6,322 nucleotides of DNA, from assembly GCA_031273735.1 (NCBI GenBank), contig JAISRI010000202.1:1-6322 (forward strand), read 5' to 3'. This document shows positions 6,309-6,322 of this stretch, piece after piece. Source of the DNA: Helicobacteraceae bacterium. Its GTDB lineage: Bacteria > Campylobacterota > Campylobacteria > Campylobacterales > SZUA-545. The notes under the pieces are model-generated. The model ran no database searches. It was not told where the DNA came from and saw nothing but the letters and a program-made list of their open reading frames with translations. Position numbers and translations under genes: made by a program. Positions within the stretch are counted from its first letter, which is position 1; each line of letters begins with the position of its first letter.

Positions 6309-6322
6309 CGGTTTTCTTTGCA

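Noticed and set aside
6309..6322. Promoter or leader for the radical SAM gene
   Set aside because: Only 14 bases are visible upstream, too few to judge; they contain no strong ribosome site and no in-frame stop.

Overview
The window is a gene-dense stretch read entirely from the minus strand. Seven genes are packed head to tail, and the largest gap between them is about 39 bases. No stretch over 300 bases lacks a gene. I saw no rRNA, tRNA, CRISPR array, insertion sequence or convincing terminator. The organism is probably a member of Campylobacterota (Epsilonproteobacteria) or a close relative. The best clue is the amino acid-binding protein at 1185-2009, which resembles Campylobacter CjaA along its whole length, including the ending EGGKF (CjaA, from memory, ends EGGKI). 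GC content looks moderate. The palindrome CGATCG is strikingly frequent: about 24 copies by eye, five of them inside GCGATCGC.

In transcription order (high to low coordinates) the genes are: (1) an unusual radical SAM enzyme with a stretched CX11CX2C cluster motif, 6308-5046; (2) a NitT/TauT-type periplasmic binding protein, 5039-4068; (3) and (4) two polar amino acid ABC permeases, 4101-3421 and 3440-2757; (5) their ATPase, 2764-2024; (6) a CjaA-like family 3 amino acid-binding protein, 2009-1185; (7) a threonine synthase-like PLP enzyme with an N-terminal zinc ribbon, 1145 to beyond the left edge. Genes 2/3, 3/4 and 4/5 overlap, and the others are 6, 14 and 39 bases apart, so one operon is the simplest reading. 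Its promoter would lie right of the window or further upstream.

Genes 3 to 6 form a complete polar amino acid importer, plausibly for cysteine or a related amino acid. Gene 2 belongs to a binding-protein family that normally works with a different permease family, so the importer may be served by two receptors. The flanking radical SAM and PLP enzymes suggest that uptake is coupled to conversion of an unusual amino acid-like or sulfur/nitrogen compound. That pathway is inference. No member is diagnostic of a known route, and this combination is the most interesting aspect of the window.
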